Below are positions 34,651-45,352 of a stretch of 64,000 bases of DNA, piece by piece. The stretch comes from Hysterangium stoloniferum. Its lineage: Eukaryota; Basidiomycota; Agaricomycetes; Hysterangiales; Hysterangiaceae. The first letter of the stretch is position 1. Each line of letters starts with the position of its first letter. A program made the position numbers and the translations under genes. A model generated the notes under the pieces. That model ran no database searches and was not told the origin of the DNA. It saw only the letters and a program-made list of their open reading frames with translations. The DNA is taken from assembly GCA_015178975.1 (NCBI GenBank), contig WHVD01000105.1, forward strand, positions 1 to 64,000. The letters are read 5' to 3'.

Positions 34651-35877
34651 CAGACCTGAAGAGCTCTGCCTCCAGGAGGTCAATCTATGGTGACTCACAA
34701 TGTTTCATCTGCCTTGACATTGTCGATTCGGATAGACAATTGCTTGAGAAATAAGGTGAGCTTGGGGAGGATTAGTTTACTGAGAAGGTCAGGGTAATAA
34801 TAAGACTAGCGTGTAATTAATAGTCACTGAATATTTATTACACACACAATTTGTTGATAAAAAGCTGACGGAGTCGACACAAAGAAGGATAGTCAGGATT
34901 GATGCCCATTAGCATCAGTAATGAATTATTGGAACGGATTTCTCGTTGCCATTATGAAAGAATTCAACATGAAGAGCACATTCTGTAATCCTGGTGCCCC
35001 CAGTCTTACGCACGGACCCTTTAGTTTTCCATTTTCATTTCAAACAACACGTGATTACATAATTACCGTGTTGCACCGTATAAGTAGCCGGGAAGTTTTC
35101 AGGACCTTAGATCTTACCGTATGCTGCACTTGCCTGTATCTTGTTCTGCTCTGGACAATACACCGTGGTCCTGTCAACTTGTGTGACCGCCAGTGATCCC
35201 AATTGACGACGGGATTACACATTCCGTGAGATGCAGCCGGATTCCAAAACGGCTGGTGCTGTACCCAATAAGCACTGCTATGTATAGCCTCCACTGCACT
35301 TACATACATATTCAATCCTTGGCGATCTTTTGACAGAAAGCTGGATTGCCCTGAAAGCTAGCACTCAAGAACTCGCAAAGGTAGCATATTGCGCGGTGAC
35401 GTCTGTCAATTGATTCTCAGCTCCCATGTGTGTTTTATGCAGGAGATGATCTGATGAAGTGTAAGGAATATGTGTAAAGATGGTATGGTTATTGGGAACT
35501 TGCGCAGATTACAGTAGATATTAGAATATAACTTGGCTTCTATCTATGAATGAACTACTGGGGATTATATATATCTACAGGGAAGAAGGTTCTGGAAGTG
35601 ATGACAGAGATATTACTAAAGCTATGTTAAGTATATTCCAAGCTATTCTATAATATTCTAGGGATGTCAGGTTGATTACCAACAAAAGTAACTTGAGAGT
35701 ATCCTCCCTGTATTATTCAAGGAGGATGAGTGGAACGTCAAGTTGTTTACAAGGAAAGGATGGAATGGTGTGTATCCTGAAGAGCACGGCGACACTATGC
35801 CTGGAAATCGACTCTCAGGCTAACTTCAGCTTCAAAAGCGCAGCATTCCCTTCCGCTCCGTGTGCGACTGCTACCCA
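34651..35877 (+). repeat. EWL U module, copy 7 (extended, with inserted sequence)
   Basis: Matches the U module at 50831-51600: CTCTGCCTCCAGGAGG against CTCCGCCTGCAAGAGG, then CTGCCTTGACATT, CTGAATATTTATTACAC, CTTGAGAGTATCC (about 35691) and GGAAAGGATGGAATGGTG. About 300 bp at 35010-35310 and other parts are foreign or too diverged to align. Confidence 0.6.
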
Positions 35878-36577
35878 CCAACGTCAACTTCCAACGAGAT
35901 AGATCCGAGTGGGCAGGATATCCTATCCCTCCTTCAAGAGGTTGGCTACAACCCTTGGTTTCCCGGGCTGTATTGAGGATGGAACGACAGGAGATCGATG
36001 ACACTGGAATGAGGGAAAGATCCCGGATGAAGCTTCGAGAGCGATGTAGCTGTCTCCAACATGGGCACTGTTTATGTTGCCGAGCACATGATGACGACCA
36101 GCACATAGCACTGTCGGAAGAAGACGTGGAAGTTGATGTGGAGGAATTGGTGCGCAAACTAAACATCCATTTTATGGAGACTGTTCACAGACCGGATGTT
36201 GTCAGTGCCAAGGAGAGAGAAATTGCCATGACCCACCGAATAATATTCAGATTCGAGGGAGATCCAACAACGCCACATCCAAACTCAGCCCATATCGTAG
36301 GCGTGCCATAGACTGGGGAGTCGTCTCATCACCGGATAGCTCATCTTCACGTCTGGAAATTAGCCCCGGGTATTACTGTGGAGTCGGTTTGGAAAGGGTT
36401 GGGAGGAATGTGCTTTATAACACAAAGACAGCTGCACTGATGGCAAAGTTGATGATATACAAGCGAATGGTGTATGGAGACGATAGGGCATTTAACAACT
36501 TAACAAGAAATAATCTCACTCTGAGAAGAATCGGAATAGTAATTCAAGAGACCATCGACTTAATGAGGTGGAGCTGA
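35878..36577 (+). pseudogene. EWL family copy 7, exons A and B, start codon lost
   Basis: The usual start ATGTC is ACGTC here (about 35880). Exon A continues in frame: GWLQPLVSRAVLRMERQEI, then the Cys/His module CLQHGHCLCCR and DDDQHIALSEEDVEVDVEE to about 36160. Exon B has PGYYCGVGLERVGRNVLY at about 36366 and ends at LMRW (36577). Exons C to E are missing; unrelated sequence follows. The intron 1 sequence belongs to the second subfamily (VVSAKEREIAMTHRI). Confidence 0.78.
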
Positions 36578-36722
36578 TGAAATCATCATGTGAAAATGCA
36601 AATTTCGTGTAGGCATGGAAGGCACGGGAGAAATTTTGTTTAATTTGTGCCCTAGCAGCAGCGACACTGCGAGTAAGTGTGTAACTTGGTTTCTGAACCA
36701 GAGTCCCGAGGCAAATACAGAT

Positions 36723-36991
36723 TATTAAAAATAGTATGAGTTGGCTTATTGTAATACACAATCTACAACTGGGTAATAGACCTGTAATAATAGTACTTGT
36801 TTGTCAATCAATGTGTCAGTTAGTGAATCACCTTCTGACATGATAGGTAGGATGGTAGTTTAGGTGAACACTGGTTCTGGCATGCATTAACCTCAGAAAA
36901 CATGGTCCACAATTAGCATCCTCCTATGAAACAGTGAAGAAATGGGTGAACTGCCCCTAGGAAAAGGGTGGTTTCATCACCAATTCCAACA
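36723..36991. repeat. Solo copia-type LTR, TATTAAAAATAG family (269 bp), TSD CAGAT
   Basis: Second copy of the LTR at 12795-13065. Runs TATTAAAAATAGTATGAG to CACCAATTCCAACA and is flanked by CAGAT at 36718-36722 and 36992-36996. Confidence 0.9.
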
Positions 36992-37038
36992 CAGATGACA
37001 ATAACAAGAATCCAAGCAACAAAGGTGTATGGAAATAA

Positions 37039-37263
37039 TCATGGATCGCATTCCGCAAAGAGGCAGTCAGTGTGGTATCTATCTTCCCTTTTATAGCTCC
37101 AAGATGAATTAATGGCCTCAATATCTGGCAAGGGGGTCACTAGCTTATATATGTATGTGTTAGGATTCTGCTCACACTTGTCTACTACAGTGCATATTCT
37201 CAATATTCCATCAGCTTTTGGAGGTTTAGGAATAATGAGCATAGGACATGTGTTTGTGCCCAT
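37039..37263 (-). pseudogene. Gypsy reverse transcriptase fragment, inverted
   Basis: About 50 residues nearly identical to the RT at 1375-1520 of the first element (GTNTCPMLIIPKPPKADG, VVDKCEQN, TPLPDIEAI), with a two-residue duplication at YIYKL. Surrounding sequence (37264-37780) does not extend the similarity on either side. Confidence 0.8.
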
Positions 37264-37784
37264 GGCTACCCTCTATGTGCTCACATTCTCCACACTGCCA
37301 CACCAAGGATATGCTGCCCACCTTATGCACTGCCTCGTCCCTGAAAACCCAAGCACACTGGAGTGATGAAGTGGCCCCTGGAAAGCCAAGTGAACTGGAG
37401 TGATGTGGTGATATCATCAGGGTGAAATATCTGGAGTGGGAGCAGGTGGTTGGACCTGGTTATCATCATAGGGAGTGATATTGGAAGGCCCACTTGATTG
37501 ATGAAGGGTAAGTGAGTTTAGCTCACTTTGTTTGTCACTGAATTGGTAGTGCAGGGTGATCAGAACACCATCGGGATGATCATATACTGATTGCAGCCAT
37601 ACAAGTGTTATGCAATGCATGAGGGACTATACAAAGTGTGAAGAGCAGGAAAGTATATTTGAACTTTTATCAGTGTATCTGAAACTTCAAAACAAACAAG
37701 ATTCACAATGCACCAAAGCTACACCAGTCAAGACCACCAAACATCCTCATAAAGCAAAGACTGCAATCAAAGACTGACCCAACT
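37264..37784. other. Spacer, no gene seen
   Basis: Short frames only. AACTGGAGTGATG-type phrases recur near 37355 and 37391, suggesting a small local duplication. Nothing else assignable. Confidence 0.3.
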
Positions 37785-38235
37785 TGTTTGTATAGTAATG
37801 GGATTATTGGAATATTACCAGAGTACAGATGGACTTGGCTTCAGCTTATGTGCTGCACCCTCGTGCACTCACTCATGAATATATGTTGGAATGTTTACAG
37901 GTACTCAGAAGTTCTGGGAGTTCCAGATATCCAGGGTCCAGAGAGTTCTGAAGATTGAGTGTACAGAAAGACAGAAGAGATACAAACTAATTCGAGATTA
38001 AAACTAAAGTGCAAGTACATGACTATGGAAGACTATATAGATATTCCAATAATTGTACTACCCATCTAGAAGTATAATAAGACAGATTAGGATGAAGATT
38101 CCAAAATGGGAATACAACAAGAACAATAAACAAGTGAATGAATAACTGTTAACCTGTCAGTTGCCAAATATGGAACAAGGATGAGGTTCGGAAATATGGA
38201 AACTATAAATGTTCCATAGTCGGAAGTCGGGTCAG
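37785..38235 (-). repeat. Gypsy-type LTR, minus orientation, truncated
   Basis: Starts TGTTTGTATAG and shares with the LTR at 41033-41575 the order of the conserved GGACTTGGCTTCAGCTTATG box (37831), GTACAGAAAGACAG and the TGTTCCATAGT...GGAAGTCGGG block near 38211. The expected TCGTAACA terminus is missing. Confidence 0.65.
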
Positions 38236-38654
38236 ATATTGAGTCAAAAGGTCAGTATGCAGGAGTATTTGTGACACTGTGGGAGTATTTGTTGCATGCA
38301 TGGTAGCATTTCCTGCAACCTCAAGATCACATTTCCCATGGACCTGCCAGATTAATTTCCTGCACCCCTCATAGCTACTGTACAGTTCACCTGGCTCTGC
38401 CAGGTGAATTTTCTGCACCTGTCATAGACAATATTCCCACAGGTCTGCCTGAAGAATTTCCCATGACCTTTCAGGAACAATTTCCCACACCATGTGGAAG
38501 CACTAGATATATAACAAAGATTGAATATTGCTATGAAATCAGCTGAGTTTGGTCAAAAAGAGAGGTTGGATGATATTGATCACGAGTCTACAACAATATT
38601 GCTGCCTTGTACAGCTTTTATATGTATCTAGTCAGTGATTGAACTATACATATG
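38236..38654. other. Degenerate tandem motif region with a 23-nt perfect hairpin
   Basis: Phrases of the type ACCTGCCAG/ATTTCCTGCAC/ATTTCCCA recur five or six times between 38300 and 38490. TTCACCTGGC TCT GCCAGGTGAA at 38386-38408 is a perfect 10-bp stem with a 3-nt loop. No gene. Confidence 0.5.
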
Positions 38655-39472
38655 TGTTACGACCGGACAATCCCACCAGACGCTGGGCACTAACCTGTAT
38701 GCCACAATGCCCTACATGCACTAAATGTCTGTTTATAGGATTTCCCACCCGGACTCCGTACATCAAGACTTGTTACGTTCAACCTCATTACGACACATAT
38801 CAGTCACCAGACTTCCCCCAGACTCCGTCTCTGTCTATGTTCGTCTTCGTCCCACGCATCAGTCACCGGACCCCACTCAGAATCCCGTCACCGCTCTAAT
38901 TGAGCCCCATTCCCATTTTAGTCAAATGACCTGTCACGATTTAGGACTCTGCTCCCACTCCGTTTCCCGTTATGGGTTATGCTTTGTCACGATTCGGACT
39001 CCACTCTGTTCCGTCCCATTCCTAACACCAAACTTGGTGTTTATTATTCCCATTTTATGTTTTGTTAGTTTCATTTCATCATTACTGGATTTGGTATGTC
39101 ATTCACTCCACGGTCTATATAAACTGGCAGATGTTGTACATACAATCCAGTCAGAAAATTAGCTTAGATTCCCCCCAGTAATCTTATCCATTTTCTGCTC
39201 TAAACCCTTGGTTGATTCACATCGCTCTCACTAGTCGGAGCCCATGGGCTCCGGCGCATCTATCTCTCTCAACTATCTCGACTCACAACTCACGACCTCC
39301 AACTTACGACCTACGACCCATGAACCCCGCCTGGACTCCCCGGGATTCCCGTCTGCCTGTTCGAAATTGGACAACACGATCTAGTGAGGGCGCAGCCTAT
39401 AAGCTGAAGCCAAGTCCTACTGGATATCCTGTGGGTTTCTCTGGAAACCCACCCTGTGTGTGTATCCTAACA
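38655..39472 (+). repeat. 5' LTR of the second gypsy element (818 bp)
   Basis: Runs TGTTACGACCGG to ATCCTAACA. Its first and last bases match, in reverse, the LTRs at 41033-41575 and 52949-53702. It contains a TATA box (39116-39123) and the conserved LTR box GAGGGCGCAGCC...AAGCC (39386-39417). Confidence 0.82.
39116..39150 (+). promoter_or_regulatory. LTR promoter: TATA box and predicted transcript start
   Basis: TATATAAA at 39116-39123. GTCAGAAAAT begins 34 bp downstream of the TATA box, at 39150, and is the exact complement of the primer-binding site at 39475. In Tf1/sushi-type elements the RNA 5' end folds back as primer, so the start of the RNA is predicted at or near 39150. Confidence 0.6.
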
Positions 39473-39474
39473 GT

Positions 39475-39484
39475 ATTTTCTGAC
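39475..39484 (+). promoter_or_regulatory. Self-complementary primer-binding site
   Basis: ATTTTCTGAC, two bases after the LTR end, is the reverse complement of GTCAGAAAAT at 39150-39159, ten of ten bases. This fits self-priming of reverse transcription as in Tf1-like gypsy elements. No tRNA 3'-end match is evident. Confidence 0.6.
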
Positions 39485-39508
39485 TACCACTCGCAGATTG
39501 TTTTCATT

Positions 39509-40783
39509 ATGCCACCAAGAAGAAGTACACACACACAGGCATCAGGACCTGGACCGTCCACTCTTCATTCCCCGTTAACTCTGTATACCAGTCAGACATT
39601 TGCGAACCAATTGGAAACCACAGAAGACGCCCGTATCGAAGAAGTCCCAGAAAACCAGGACAAATCTGTGGCCCCCGACAAGGGCAAAGGTGTCGAAAAT
39701 CCTCTTGAAAATACTCCGCCTATCGAACGACCACACTCGAGGGATCCTATTTCTGAAATTTTAACAGGTACCATAGATAAATTCATGACACACCTGCTCG
39801 AAGAACGAAAGAAAAAGGAACAAGAACCTCCACGGTCAAAAGTCAATGCTCAGGAACCCTTCATGGGTTCCAACCCAAACAAACTCTCTACTTTCCTCAT
39901 GCAAGGTCGCTTCAATTTCTGTGATCATGCCGCTGCATTCTCCATGGACTCCCAAAAAGTCAACTATGCACTTTCATATTTGTCGGGATCTGCATTGAAA
40001 TGGGTCGAACTGGCTTTTAGCAGGATTTCCGAGGAAGAGCTGCTCTGGCTCAAAAATTGGGAGGCTTTTGTTGAGGAGCTTGAAACCAACTTCAGCCCAT
40101 ATGACCCAACAGGAGAAGCCAAGAATAGTCTCACAAATCTTTGTATGAAGGACATGCAGTGCATCATGGACTATATTGTCCAATTCAATAATCTTGCAGC
40201 TTGTTGTCAGTGGGGTGATCCCGCTCTCCGCCACCAATTCTATGCTGGTCTGCCATCCCGCCTTCAAGACGAAGTCTCGAAAGGAGAAGATGGCAAGGCA
40301 AAAACCCTGTCCCGTATGCGCCTCAAAGCTCAAAACATGGACGCACATTATTGGGAATGTCATGCAGAAGTTGCCTCCGAGACCTCCGCGGACAAAGTAA
40401 ACAAGTCCACGGCAAATAAAAACAACAACAATAATTCGTCAACCAGCAACCAGAACTCCACACAATCCGACAATAAGAACGATAAAAAGTCTTCAAACAA
40501 CAACAACAACAAGGACAACAAGGACAATAACAAGGGTCAACAGTCCAGCAAGCAAGCCAGAAAACCCGACCTCTCAGGCAAACTTGGACACGATGGCAAA
40601 TTGACTCCACAGGAAAGACAACATCGTATGGACAACAACCTCTGTCTCTTCTGTGGGAAACCCGGTCATCGAGTCCCGGAATGTCTGCTGGCAAAAGCAA
40701 ACTCTTCAAAGGGTCGAACAGCCAAGGCCTCCACGGAAACCCCATCGAAGGACAAACCAGCTGCCAATTCGAAAAAAGAGTAA
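39509..40783 (+). CDS. Gypsy Gag with zinc knuckle, 424 residues, intact
   Basis: The start is the ATG at 39509 (MPPRRSTHTQ), 37 bp after the LTR; the open frame upstream to 39212 is LTR sequence. Residues ~115-270 form the capsid-like retrotrans_gag region (FMGSNPNKLSTFLMQ, YLSGSALKWVE, then FYAGLPSRLQDEVS). A strongly Asn/Lys/Ser-rich low-complexity stretch covers ~300-350. A canonical zinc knuckle C-x2-C-x4-H-x4-C (CLFCGKPGHRVPEC) lies near 390-403. The basic C terminus ends in KKE. No internal stop, so this gag decayed little. Pol overlaps in the -1 frame. Confidence 0.92.
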   Translation: MPPRRSTHTQASGPGPSTLHSPLTLYTSQTFANQLETTEDARIEEVPENQDKSVAPDKGKGVENPLENTPPIERPHSRDPISEILTGTIDKFMTHLLEERKKKEQEPPRSKVNAQEPFMGSNPNKLSTFLMQGRFNFCDHAAAFSMDSQKVNYALSYLSGSALKWVELAFSRISEEELLWLKNWEAFVEELETNFSPYDPTGEAKNSLTNLCMKDMQCIMDYIVQFNNLAACCQWGDPALRHQFYAGLPSRLQDEVSKGEDGKAKTLSRMRLKAQNMDAHYWECHAEVASETSADKVNKSTANKNNNNNSSTSNQNSTQSDNKNDKKSSNNNNNKDNKDNNKGQQSSKQARKPDLSGKLGHDGKLTPQERQHRMDNNLCLFCGKPGHRVPECLLAKANSSKGRTAKASTETPSKDKPAANSKKE

Positions 40784-41032
40784 GCAATCCTGCAGACTCC
40801 GTGCGGGTTGGGCGTTGTGTTGCCTCTCCACGCATTCAAGAGTTTACTCACCTCAATGCATCTGCTCTTTCACATTCTGATTCATTTTTCATTAAACTTC
40901 TGTCTAATATGATCCCGAAATTCATTTTTTCAGCTCTCATAGATTCCGGCTCGACTCATTGTTTTTTACAAAATTCACGCAAAAAAATTCTTTGTCAACT
41001 TATTTGGTAAATCCTGTCAGTCTCCGCCTCTT
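40681..41032 (+). pseudogene. Start of pol with aspartic protease motif, truncated
   Basis: The frame is -1 relative to gag and open before the gag stop. Ribosomes could enter at the A-run 40772-40777, six bases before the gag stop. The protease signature ALIDSGSTHCF is at about 40939-40970. A 1-nt indel in the T-run/A-run near 40966-40990 shifts the frame, after which KKFFVNLFGKSCQSPPL reads on up to the inverted LTR at 41033, where homology ends. Confidence 0.8.
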
Positions 41033-41575
41033 TGTTAAGTGCCATGGTGGGAACTTATTCCGGAACTATCGGAAAGTCACCGGGAAGTTGGAAACTATTC
41101 GATAGGGTCAGGACGTCAGCTTCAGCTTATGTGCTGCACCTCTACGCAAACGCTCAAAGTCCTTAATTTTGGAAGTAAGGATTACGATGGAAGATACGGA
41201 TATTCAGAGTTCCGAAGAGTTCCGAATATCGAGCGTACAGAAAGACGGGAGGAGGAATAAGAAACTAAGTCGATATCAGATCTAAGGTAAAGTACAAATT
41301 CGTGGAAACTAATATAAGTCTACTCGTTATTGTACTACAAACTAAGACCATAATAAGATGGAAATGGAAGTGTTCTTAAAACGGAAATACAATAAGACAT
41401 ATTAGGGAGACAATATTCCGAAACGGGAATATAACAACAAACGAGTGAATACTTGTCAACGGACAAATTACCAAATGCGGAACAAGGGAAGAATGCGGAT
41501 GATACGGTAACTATGATGTTCCGTAGTTGGAGATCGGAAGTCGGATATTGAAACATCCGGGAACGGGTCGTAACA
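41033..41575 (-). repeat. Gypsy 3' LTR, minus orientation (543 bp)
   Basis: Plus-strand TGTTAAGTGCC...GGGTCGTAACA, that is TGTTACGACCC...TAACA on the minus strand. A minus-strand polypurine tract abuts its start, so it is the 3' LTR of an inverted element. No 5-bp duplication links 41028-41032 to 41576-41580, in agreement with a truncated element rather than a solo LTR. Confidence 0.82.
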
Positions 41576-41720
41576 GTACCCCCCTGTTAGGCTGAAATCC
41601 CATAGAGGCAATTAGGTACTGAGTGATTGAAGCGACGGCTGATTATTATGTGTCGTGAAATTTACGCAATTCTGGAGGTGAGAGTTTCGGCTGATGTTAT
41701 GAGTATAAAAACCTCCAAAT
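41576..41720 (-). mobile_element. 3' internal end of the inverted gypsy element, with polypurine tract
   Basis: On the minus strand AGGGGGGTAC (41576-41586) precedes the LTR and serves as polypurine tract. The adjoining ~130 bp is noncoding element sequence. The rest of this element is absent. Confidence 0.7.
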
Positions 41721-41933
41721 ATGCGAATTAATGTTTTTGTTTCTTCATCCACAACTTGTATGTCGATACGTCGGCCACTGTTCATCACTACCCCGAAAGA
41801 TTCAGATACCGAAATTGCCGTGCTTCAAAAAATGTCGAAGGTTGCAGAACTTCAACAAAAACGACAAAGGATGGAGGAGTTGAAGCGACGACAGGAGGAA
41901 GAGGAAAAGGCACTGGAAAGAGGGAAATATAGC
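41721..41933 (+). pseudogene. Charged coiled-coil fragment fused to EWL copy 8
   Basis: An open frame with KMSKVAELQQKRQRMEELKR and then RQEEEEKALE, a highly charged alpha-helical coiled coil. It runs in frame into the subfamily-2 exon B sequence QREIAMTQQIIFRF. It may be the N terminus of another gene, joined by rearrangement. I do not recognise the source. Confidence 0.4.
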
Positions 41934-42345
41934 AAGCAGAGAGAAATTGCCATGACGCAACAAATAATATTCAGATTCGAGAGAGCTCTACCAACGCCAC
42001 ATCCAAAATCAGCCCATATCGTAGGCGTGCCATAGACTAGGGAGTTGGCCCATCGCCGGATAGCTCATCATCGAGTGTGCAAATTAGCCCCGGGTATTAC
42101 TGCGGAGTCGGTTTGGAAACGGTTGGGAGGACTGTGCTTCACAACGCAAAGACAGCTGCACTGATGGCAAAGTTGATGATATACAAGTGAATGGTGTATG
42201 AGACGATAGGGCCTTTAACAAGTTAGTGAGAAAGCATCTCACTTTGCGAAGAATCGGAATATTAATGCAAGAGACCATCGACTTAATGAGGTGGGGATAC
42301 TTTAGGGCCAATCATTGAATACATTCAAAATACTCACGTCTAGAA
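41934..42345 (+). pseudogene. EWL family copy 8, exon B fragment
   Basis: Matches exon B of subfamily 2: TPHPKSAHIVGVP, then in another frame VGRTVLHNAKTAALMAKLMI, up to the conserved intron 2 region (GGTGGGGATAC...TCTAG). At about 42345 it joins copy 9 in opposite orientation. Confidence 0.75.
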
Positions 42346-43674
42346 ATAGCACGAAACCAGGCATCTTGGTGGATGCAACACACGAGAAGGCGTACAGGAG
42401 ATTTATTAAAGGTTTGTCGGTGTAGGAAATTTTCTCTGTTATGGTTTTTGTGGGCAGGATAAAATGATATGATGTCGCGACGCACGGTTGTACCCAGAAT
42501 TCAATGCAACCTCTGATCGCAGTGAGCTCCTCTACAGACAATTGTCGCACGTGGCAAATATTTTCCACGATAACCGCAAGCTTGGCGCCGAGGATGAAGG
42601 GAGGTGGATTGCATGGGGATGATAGATACCCGGCGATTTGTAGAATGTATGTCGACACAACGGTATCCACGATCGTGTGTAGCGTTGATTTGATGACAGC
42701 ATTGTAAAGCGAAGACGTCATTGGAGTTAATCCGAGTCGCCGATCGACATCTGCCCATCGAGCGCAGGAACACGTGAAGAAGGCCCAAGCCAAAGTTGTC
42801 AGAAGCCTGGCAGTGGCTCCTCCGTTCCTCCGGTGTATAAGCCTTGAATACCAGACCGCATCTAAGACCCCATACGCCCGTCTTTGAATTCGATCCGGAT
42901 AAGTGGGTCTAGAAAGCCGTGAGTATTTTGACTGTATGCAATGATTGGCGCTGAAGTATCCCCACCTCATGAAGTCAATGGTCTCTTGAATTACTATTCC
43001 GAGTCTTGACATAGTGCGGTGTTTGCGTAGGAACTTGTTACAGTCCTCGTCGTGTCCATACACCATTCGCTTGTATATCATCAACTTTGCCATCAGTGCA
43101 GCTGTCTTTGCAGTGTAAAGCACATTCCTCCCAACCCTTTCCAAACCGACCCCACAGTAATACCCCGGCTCAATGTTAACACTTGACGATGTCGATGAGT
43201 TATCATACAGTGAGACCACTCCCCAGTCCACGTTGTGACTGTAATATGGACTGAGGTTGGATGTGGCGTTGGTGGATCTACGTCGCACTTTAATAAAATT
43301 CGGTGGATCATGACAATTTGTCTCTCCCAGGAACTGAAAGCTTCGGGTTTGTAAACGGTATACATTAAAGGTTATCCCATTTTGCGCACCCATTCCTCAG
43401 CCCAAAATTCCACATCTTCTACCGACAATGGTATATGCTGGTCATTTTAGCGAACTCGATCACACACACCGTGCCCGTGTTCGACACAGCTCCATCTTTC
43501 TCGAAGCTTTCCCCTGAATCTTTCCCTTATCGCCGCGTCAACCACCCCCTCCCGTTCTTCTGAGCCCATTGCAGCTGGGGAGACCAAGGGTTGTAGCCAC
43601 TCAACCTCTTGTAGGGGGCTTTCAGCCCGTCCGATATCGTGGCTACTCAGAGCAGTTTCGTTTGGAGTCGACAT
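42346..43674 (-). pseudogene. EWL family copy 9, exons A to D start; longest uninterrupted frame
   Basis: The start codon is at 43674. Exon A has EVEWLQPLVSPAAMGSEER and CVEHGHGVCDRVR, but an indel at about 43450 ends it early. From 43393 to 42302 a 363-codon frame covers exons B and C without a stop: GYYCGVGLERVGRNVLYTAK, DFMRW, then TSSLYNAVIKS, ICHVRQLSVEELTAIRGCIE and FILPTKTITEKI. The 57-bp intron 2 is a multiple of three and open, so spliced and unspliced forms both read. The C-terminal half of exon D and exon E are lost at the inverted junction. Confidence 0.82.
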
Positions 43675-44212
43675 TGATGGGTGGCAGGTTATTGTGATAC
43701 CGGAAGGGGATGCTGCGCTTTTAAGCTGCCATTATCAGGGGTCTGAATTTCATGGTATAGCATTGTGGCGGTGCTTCATGTTGGACACCCAGGGTTTCCT
43801 GCCTTCATTTTAAACAACTTGAAGCCGCTCAACCTCCTTAATGCATACACGCTCCACGTTACTCTCAGGTTCACTCGATATTTTAGAGTCTAATTTCTTA
43901 CTCTTCAACAGTTCGCCTACGGCAAAGCGCACATATGGCAGCCACGATACGTTTGAAGAGCCTTCACGTGGCCACTTCCGGCTTCTTGAGCGGTAGAATT
44001 TTGGGTAATTCAGCTTTTACGTTAGTTGAGAAGTGACATGTCGATTGATAGAATATGTAAATGCAGTGCATTACAATGTTTGTCAGGTACAGCCTCGGGC
44101 GCTTTCGATTCGGGCTATGTCTAAGAGACATGTGCGCCTCGTTTTCAATTCATTCTGAATTTCAACTTCGATAATTCTTTACTCAGGCGAATTGGCGTCG
44201 ATCGTGAATGCA
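43675..44212 (-). repeat. EWL U module, copy 9
   Basis: Upstream block with GGTTATTGTGATACCGGAAG, TAGCATTGTGGCGGTGCTTC, GAGAAGTGACATGTCGATTG and ACTCAGGCGAATTGGCGTCG in the usual order (plus orientation). It joins mid-D-module sequence at about 44213. Confidence 0.72.
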
Positions 44213-45352
44213 TGAGTAAGCACTGTGAGGAAGTCCGGCTATCTGGGATGCTCCAAGGTATTCCAGTTCGGCCGCATTCTAGATTGCCGGGACTTCCCTA
44301 CCGTCCGGATCAAATACCAATTTACAAATGCTTCATCTTCTTCAAAACATCCTGTGTCCTTAGTTCTTCATCCTCTCCATTTCCTACCCTCAAGAACTTT
44401 CGGTCAACCAATCAACTGCACTTGTCATCACAGATATTGCACTTGCGGTCACAGAGTATCCGTCCTATACAGGTGTCGTCTGGCCAATTTTGTTTTGGCT
44501 AATTTACCACCGTTTGCGATCAAGTGGTCATGGCATCTAGATTCCTTGCACGTCTCCTGTATTTCCAAGCACCAGCTATACATTATCCCGGTCCAAATTA
44601 GGAACGTTTGTAGAAAGTGATGGATGGTATCTACATTCCTCCCAGTTCGCCCGTAGCGCTACCTAGGGGGGACATTTATCTTTCTATGGGATGTTTTGGT
44701 AGGAAGAATTTGAGAAATATAATTCTATTTTTCAAATCTGAACCCAAGGGAAGGAGGCGCTACAGGGTCGGGTTATGACAGATAATACAGAGACATGCGT
44801 TATGAAATCTGTCCCATGCTGTCCCCGTGTGCTTTGAAGGTCCCTCAGTTTATTCTAGAGTGTTTTGCCTCAAGAACGCGGATTTTGAGATTGAACATTG
44901 GATTTTGATCGCAAGATGAGCTTGAACGAGCGAATCGTCGGCATGGATTTATGCGTGATTGTAGCCAGTGTTCTTTGTTGTTCTCCTGTAACTTGTTTCG
45001 TCCTATCCCAAACTATCGCGCTGCTTTCTTTGAGAACTCCGAGGATATTCCATTTGACATTAGTTTTTTTTCGTAAATCGCATGTGATTCTAGCCACTAA
45101 TAGGGAACCACGACTATATGCAACTACGTGTGGATAGGATCAGAAATAAGCTACAAAGCTGAAAAGGTGACTTTATGCGCTCTTTAATTGGCTAACCTTT
45201 TGTAGCTTTAAAGAACTTTGAAATATTGCCAAAGGCGGATTAAGTAAAGAGTGATAGCACTATCCTTCCTCCTGGTTCGGATAATGTGTCGGTATTATGC
45301 AAGGGACATTATTGTATATCGTGCGGAATGGATGGAACAAAGCATGGGCAGG
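44213..45352 (-). repeat. EWL D module, copy 10 (partial)
   Basis: From GGAAGTCCGGCTATCTGGGA through CATCTTCTTCAAAACATCC and TTGCCAAAGGCGGATTAAG to the ATGGATGGAACAAAGC junction. The distal ~500 bp of D is missing. Confidence 0.72.

Larger units (their letters stand above)
38655..41032 (+). mobile_element. Second Ty3/gypsy element: 5' LTR, gag and start of pol
   Basis: An 818-bp LTR, a self-priming type primer-binding site, an intact gag and the beginning of pol up to the protease. At 41033 it is cut by an LTR in opposite orientation. RT, integrase and the 3' LTR are missing. Gag resembles those of Agaricomycete/dikaryan gypsy elements. Confidence 0.88.

Noticed and set aside
38725-39162. 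145-codon frame MSVYRISHPDS...
   Set aside because: Lies wholly inside the LTR upstream of its TATA box, with low-complexity Pro/Ser/Thr text.
39212-39508. Upstream extension of the second gypsy gag frame
   Set aside because: This stretch is LTR sequence and the primer-binding site; the Met at 39509 after the LTR is the natural start.
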